Shown here: positions 60,816-64,000 of the stretch, in pieces
Layout: every line of letters begins with the position of its first letter
How positions within the stretch are numbered: position 1 is the first letter of the stretch
DNA from: Acetivibrio clariflavus DSM 19732
GTDB taxonomy: Bacteria > Bacillota > Clostridia > Acetivibrionales > Acetivibrionaceae
Length of the DNA: 64,000 nt
Direction of reading: 5' to 3'
Assembly: GCF_000237085.1 (NCBI RefSeq)
Contig: NC_016627.1
Coordinates: 4,154,118 to 4,218,117 of the forward strand
The notes under the pieces: generated by a model
What the model was told of the DNA's origin: nothing
The model's database searches: none
The model's input: the letters and a program-made list of their open reading frames with translations, nothing else
Made by a program: the position numbers and the translations under genes

Positions 60816-61792
60816 CCGATATCTCCCTTCTCAATTGCTTTTGATAATTCCTTTGCATAGTACGTTATAAGCATGTCCGCACCTGCTCTGAACATACTGA
60901 CGGCACTTTCGCACATAACAGCATATTCATTAACAAGGCCCAACTTGGCAGCGCTTTTTATCATTGCGTACTCACCGCTTACGCTGTATGCGCAAATGGG
61001 GTTTTGTGTTTTATCCTTAAGCTCTCTTATAATGTCAAGATAAGCCATGGCCGGCTTTACCATCAAAATATCCGCACCCTCCTGAATATCCAGCATGGCT
61101 TCCTTTAAAGCTTCACGCCTGTTGTGATAATCCATCTGGTATGTCTTTCTGTCCCCAAAGGCTGGAGCAGATTTGGCCACATCTCTGAACGGTCCGTAAA
61201 ACGACGAAGCATATTTTACTGAATACGACATGATTGGAGTATCATGAAAGCCTTTGCCCTCAAGGGTTTTCCTTATTTCTGCAACCCTGTTGTCCATCAT
61301 GTCTGACGGAGCGACAATATCAGCCCCGGCTTCAACATGGGAAAGAGCGATTTTAGCAATGTAGGGAAGCGTCAGGTCATTTATGACCTTGCCGTCCTTC
61401 ACTATGCCGCAGTGTCCGTTTGCCGTATATTCGCACATACAGACATCTGTTATTACAGTTATTTCCGGATACCTTTCCTTGATTTTCCTTACGGCTTTTT
61501 GTACGACTCCGTCTTCGCTATAAGCTCCGCTCCCTTCATCATCTTTTTTATCGGGAATACCGAAAAGCAAAACCGATTTAACGTTGGCATTAAGAATATC
61601 TTCTATCCCTGCCTGTACGGTATCGGGGCTGTAATAGTTATGTCCCTCTAAAGATTCTATGGGCTCGATAATTCCGTTCCCTTCCTTTATGAACAATGGA
61701 AGTATTAATGCTTTGGATGAAATCCTTGTTTCTCTTGCCAAATCCCTTATGTTTTTATCATTTCTCAGTCTTCGTGGCCGTATTGCGTTCAT
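60812..61792 (-). CDS. hemB: Porphobilinogen synthase HemB
   Basis: 326 aa. Zn-binding cysteines in DVCMCEYTANGHCG; Schiff-base lysines in MSYSVKYASSFYGPFRD and ADILMVKPAMAYLD. Condenses two 5-aminolevulinates. ATG 61792 has GGAGGTG 5 nt upstream; its start overlaps the cobA-hemD 3' end by 35 nt. Confidence 0.95.
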   Translation of the reverse strand: MNAIRPRRLRNDKNIRDLARETRISSKALILPLFIKEGNGIIEPIESLEGHNYYSPDTVQAGIEDILNANVKSVLLFGIPDKKDDEGSGAYSEDGVVQKAVRKIKERYPEITVITDVCMCEYTANGHCGIVKDGKVINDLTLPYIAKIALSHVEAGADIVAPSDMMDNRVAEIRKTLEGKGFHDTPIMSYSVKYASSFYGPFRDVAKSAPAFGDRKTYQMDYHNRREALKEAMLDIQEGADILMVKPAMAYLDIIRELKDKTQNPICAYSVSGEYAMIKSAAKLGLVNEYAVMCESAVSMFRAGADMLITYYAKELSKAIEKGDIG

Positions 61793-63287
61793 ATTGCACC
61801 TCCGTAATTTTACTTATCATTGAATCAATGGTTGCCTCATCCGATATATAGTGCTTGATTCCATATTTTTCAGCAGCTTTTGAAGTTTGGCTGCCAATAC
61901 ATATTCCCGTTATCTTGCCTAAGTCAATTCCTTGTATTGATCCGACAAAGCCTTCAACAGTCGATGCGCTCGTAAATGTCACATAAATGCCTGGATTACC
62001 ATTTATTAGAGCCTCTATGTCCCGGCTTCCCTTATTGACATATAAGGTATCATATACCGGAACATCTTCAAATGCTCTTTCATTTTCTTTTAGAACAGCC
62101 GTTATTTCAGCACTACCCTTTAAAGCTCTCAAAAGAAGTATTTTTTCATCAGCACCCGCTATTTTACAAAGCCCTTCCGCCAGATGCTTTCCGTCAAAAA
62201 TCTCAGGTATGTAGTCTGCTATAATTCCGTAGCCGGCAAGCGTTTCAGCAGTCTGACTCCCGATAGCGGCAAATTTTTGACCGGCCAGAATTCTAATGTC
62301 CTTGTTTTGCCTCTTCAAATATTCAAACAGGATATTAACTCCGTTTTTACTTGTAAAAACAATCCATGAGTACTCTTTGATGTTGCTTACTACTCTTTCC
62401 AACCGGCTGTTATTTTCAATTTCCTTTATCTCAATGCATGGATATTCTATAACATCTGCACCCAGTTCCTTAAGCTTGGCGGTCAATGTACCGGCAGAGT
62501 CCTTAGGTCTTGTTACAATGATTTTCACACCCATGAGCTCTCTTTTTGAAAACCAGTCAAATCTGTCACTCAGACCACAAACCTTTCCTACCACAATAAC
62601 GGCAGGAGATTTGACGCTTTTCTCTACAGCCTTTTCATAAAGGTTTTCAATTGTGCCCAGAATTTTTCTCTGACCGGCTCTTGTTCCATTTTCAATAATT
62701 GCAGCCGGCATATGCTTATCCATACCTTCTGCCAAAAGTCCATCAAGTATTTGTCGCAGAGAAGAAATCCCCATTAGAAAGACTAATGTGCCTCCTGACT
62801 GTACAAGTGCTTTGAAGTTAACCGACAGCTCTTCGCCCTTCTTTTGATGTCCCGTTATGACGTGAAAGCTGCTGCAATAATCCCTGTGGGTTATGGGAAT
62901 CCCTGCAAATGCAGGCGCAGAAATCGCTGAGGTAATACCCGGAACCACCTCGAAAGGAATCCCGTTTAGCTCCAGAAGCTCCAGCTCTTCTCCGCCGCGT
63001 CCGAATACAAAGGGATCTCCACCCTTTAACCTTATTACCAGTTTTCCCGCTAAGGCTTCATCCACAAGAATTCTGTTGATTTCTTCCTGAGGCACCGGAT
63101 GCCTGCCGCTTTCCTTACCCACATCTATTTTTTTTGCATTGTCCGGTATCAGCTCCAGAATATCATCTGAAACAAGCCTGTCATAAACAACAACCTCAGC
63201 CTTTTTTATATATTCCATTCCTTTAAGGGTTAAAAGCCCCCTGTCGCCCGGACCTGCCCCTACCAAAACCACAAAGCCCTTTTTCAT
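61758..63287 (-). CDS. cobA-hemD: Fused uroporphyrinogen-III C-methyltransferase/uroporphyrinogen-III synthase
   Basis: 509 aa. Residues 1-245: SUMT (CobA), with KGFVVLVGAGPGDRGLLTLK, VVYDRLV, RLKGGDPFVFGRGGEE, GITSAISAPAFAGIPITHR. Residues about 250-509: HemD, with IIVTRPKDSAGTLTAKLKEL, WIVFTSKNGVNILFEYL, and the late TFTSASTVEGFVG. Start at ATG 63287, using GGAGGCG in the hemC 3' end; the frame extends further in hemC. Makes precorrin-2 from hydroxymethylbilane in one protein, directing flux to corrinoids and siroheme. Confidence 0.95.
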   Translation of the reverse strand: MKKGFVVLVGAGPGDRGLLTLKGMEYIKKAEVVVYDRLVSDDILELIPDNAKKIDVGKESGRHPVPQEEINRILVDEALAGKLVIRLKGGDPFVFGRGGEELELLELNGIPFEVVPGITSAISAPAFAGIPITHRDYCSSFHVITGHQKKGEELSVNFKALVQSGGTLVFLMGISSLRQILDGLLAEGMDKHMPAAIIENGTRAGQRKILGTIENLYEKAVEKSVKSPAVIVVGKVCGLSDRFDWFSKRELMGVKIIVTRPKDSAGTLTAKLKELGADVIEYPCIEIKEIENNSRLERVVSNIKEYSWIVFTSKNGVNILFEYLKRQNKDIRILAGQKFAAIGSQTAETLAGYGIIADYIPEIFDGKHLAEGLCKIAGADEKILLLRALKGSAEITAVLKENERAFEDVPVYDTLYVNKGSRDIEALINGNPGIYVTFTSASTVEGFVGSIQGIDLGKITGICIGSQTSKAAEKYGIKHYISDEATIDSMISKITEVQYERNTATKTEK

Positions 63288-63291
63288 GAAG

Positions 63292-64000
63292 TCAGCACGC
63301 CTCCCCCTTGAGCCTCTTTGCAAGCGAAATACCCATTTTGACTGCATCTTCAGCCCTGCCATACTCTATACCTTTTATTGCTATATTTTTTTCTTCGTTC
63401 ACATAGAGCCCTCTTAGCACTAATTTATCGTTTTCGAAATATGCATAAGCTGCAACCGGCGATGAGCAGCCTCCATCCAAAGCGGCAACAAAGGCACGTT
63501 CGGCATCGGAAACTATTTTTGACCTTTCACTATGGAAATTAGCGAGATAGCGTGTATCTTCACCTTTCCTGGTCTGAACGGCAATGATTCCCTGACAGGC
63601 CGCAGGCATTATTTCTTCCGTTGTAAAATACCTGCTGATCCTGTTTTCCAGTCCAAGCCTCTTAATCCCGGCGGCAGCCAGAATAATTCCACAGTATTCT
63701 CCGTCATCCAGCTTTTTTAGCCTGGTGATAACATTCCCTCTGAGTGGCTCGATATTGTCAAAGCCAAGAGCTTTAAGCTGCAGCATCCTTCTTTTGCTGG
63801 AGCACCCTAGCGGCTTGCTTTTATCACCTTGATTTGCAGGAAGGATGAGAACATCCCTCTCGTCTTCCCGTTCCGACAAGGCCACCACGGGTAATTCAGA
63901 ATTAATTTCCATGGGCATATCCTTGTAACTGTGTACAGTTATATCCACACCTCCGTTTCGCAGCGCTTCGTCCAATTCCTTAACAAACAATCCCTTGCCA
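63292..64000 (-). CDS. hemC: Hydroxymethylbilane synthase HemC (5' end off window)
   Basis: About 236 C-terminal residues are visible; the gene continues past position 64000. Motifs: ITVHSYKDMPMEI (porphobilinogen-binding, usually HSxKDxP), LGCSSKRRMLQL, PLRGNVITRLKKL, EIMPAACQGIIAVQ, and the dipyrromethane-attaching Cys in LDGGCSSPVAAYA. First visible gene of the leftward operon; earlier genes (hemA, perhaps sirC) should lie beyond the edge. Confidence 0.94.
   Translation of the reverse strand, partial: GKGLFVKELDEALRNGGVDITVHSYKDMPMEINSELPVVALSEREDERDVLILPANQGDKSKPLGCSSKRRMLQLKALGFDNIEPLRGNVITRLKKLDDGEYCGIILAAAGIKRLGLENRISRYFTTEEIMPAACQGIIAVQTRKGEDTRYLANFHSERSKIVSDAERAFVAALDGGCSSPVAAYAYFENDKLVLRGLYVNEEKNIAIKGIEYGRAEDAVKMGISLAKRLKGEAC

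Noticed and set aside
1-64000. tRNA, rRNA or CRISPR arrays
   Set aside because: No cloverleaf with a GTTCRA-type T-loop, no rRNA signature and no regularly spaced repeats were found by reading both strands.

Overview
The window looks like a chromosomal segment of a low-GC, anaerobic, Gram-positive Clostridia-type bacterium, possibly a Ruminiclostridium/Acetivibrio-like lineage (inference only). The reasons are the AT-rich base use, strong AGGAGG-type ribosome binding sites, Firmicute-type lipoproteins, an agr peptide system, two c-di-GMP-I riboswitches, an anaerobic (cobalt-early type) corrinoid gene set and clostridial mobile elements. No rRNA, tRNA or CRISPR array was seen.

Layout. 1-2 kb: end of a lipoprotein gene and a GT8 glycosyltransferase. 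2.1-6.5 kb: a thiamine salvage operon (thiM, thiE, a HAD phosphatase, thiD, a Dph6-like ATP pyrophosphatase) read leftwards behind a TPP riboswitch and terminator. 6.5-13 kb: a UPF0489-like protein, speE, an IS1182-type element with a broken transposase, thpR, a DinB/DUF3795 protein and a gutted flavin reductase. 13.3-20.3 kb: a BlaI/BlaR1-like pair under a textbook promoter with a 12-bp operator dyad, facing a MacB/FtsX-type ABC exporter and its own two-component system. 20.6-27.5 kb: GNAT genes, a radical SAM gene, and a mobile element with a large serine recombinase, small conserved ORF, sigma-like factor and XRE regulator. 27.6-28.7 kb: agrB-agrD followed by an orphan c-di-GMP riboswitch. 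29.2-34.6 kb: lgt, an IS110-family element with a long downstream non-coding end, a broken LysR gene, a split chromate-transporter pair and a broken beta-barrel-like gene.

35-44.2 kb: one tight, leftward, about 13-gene operon that starts at a promoter carrying two ATATG-type palindromes. It encodes DUF5320, a DUF134 regulator, a NifU/IscU-like scaffold, an ECF S-component plus a P-loop kinase, NifX/NifY-like proteins, three MinD/Mrp ATPases, an MBL-fold hydrolase and an ABC-2 exporter. It looks like a metal or Fe-S cluster handling system. The ECF/kinase module sits between two copies of the 3' end of a NifU-like gene.

44.5-47 kb: an AgrC/AgrA-type two-component system behind a second c-di-GMP riboswitch. 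Together with agrBD 16 kb away this suggests that c-di-GMP gates peptide quorum sensing. 47.3-51.9 kb: CooT-like, DUF3842, an amidohydrolase and a FecCD-type ABC importer (ATPase frameshifted) behind an attenuator-like leader. 52-64 kb: a continuous, translationally overlapping tetrapyrrole/corrinoid operon, hemC, cobA-hemD, hemB, hemL, cbiX, cbiET, cbiA, cbiB, cobD, cbiP, cobO, cbiC, running from glutamate-1-semialdehyde to adenosylcobinamide-phosphate. The central ring-methylation genes (cbiL, F, G, H, D, J) are not in the window.
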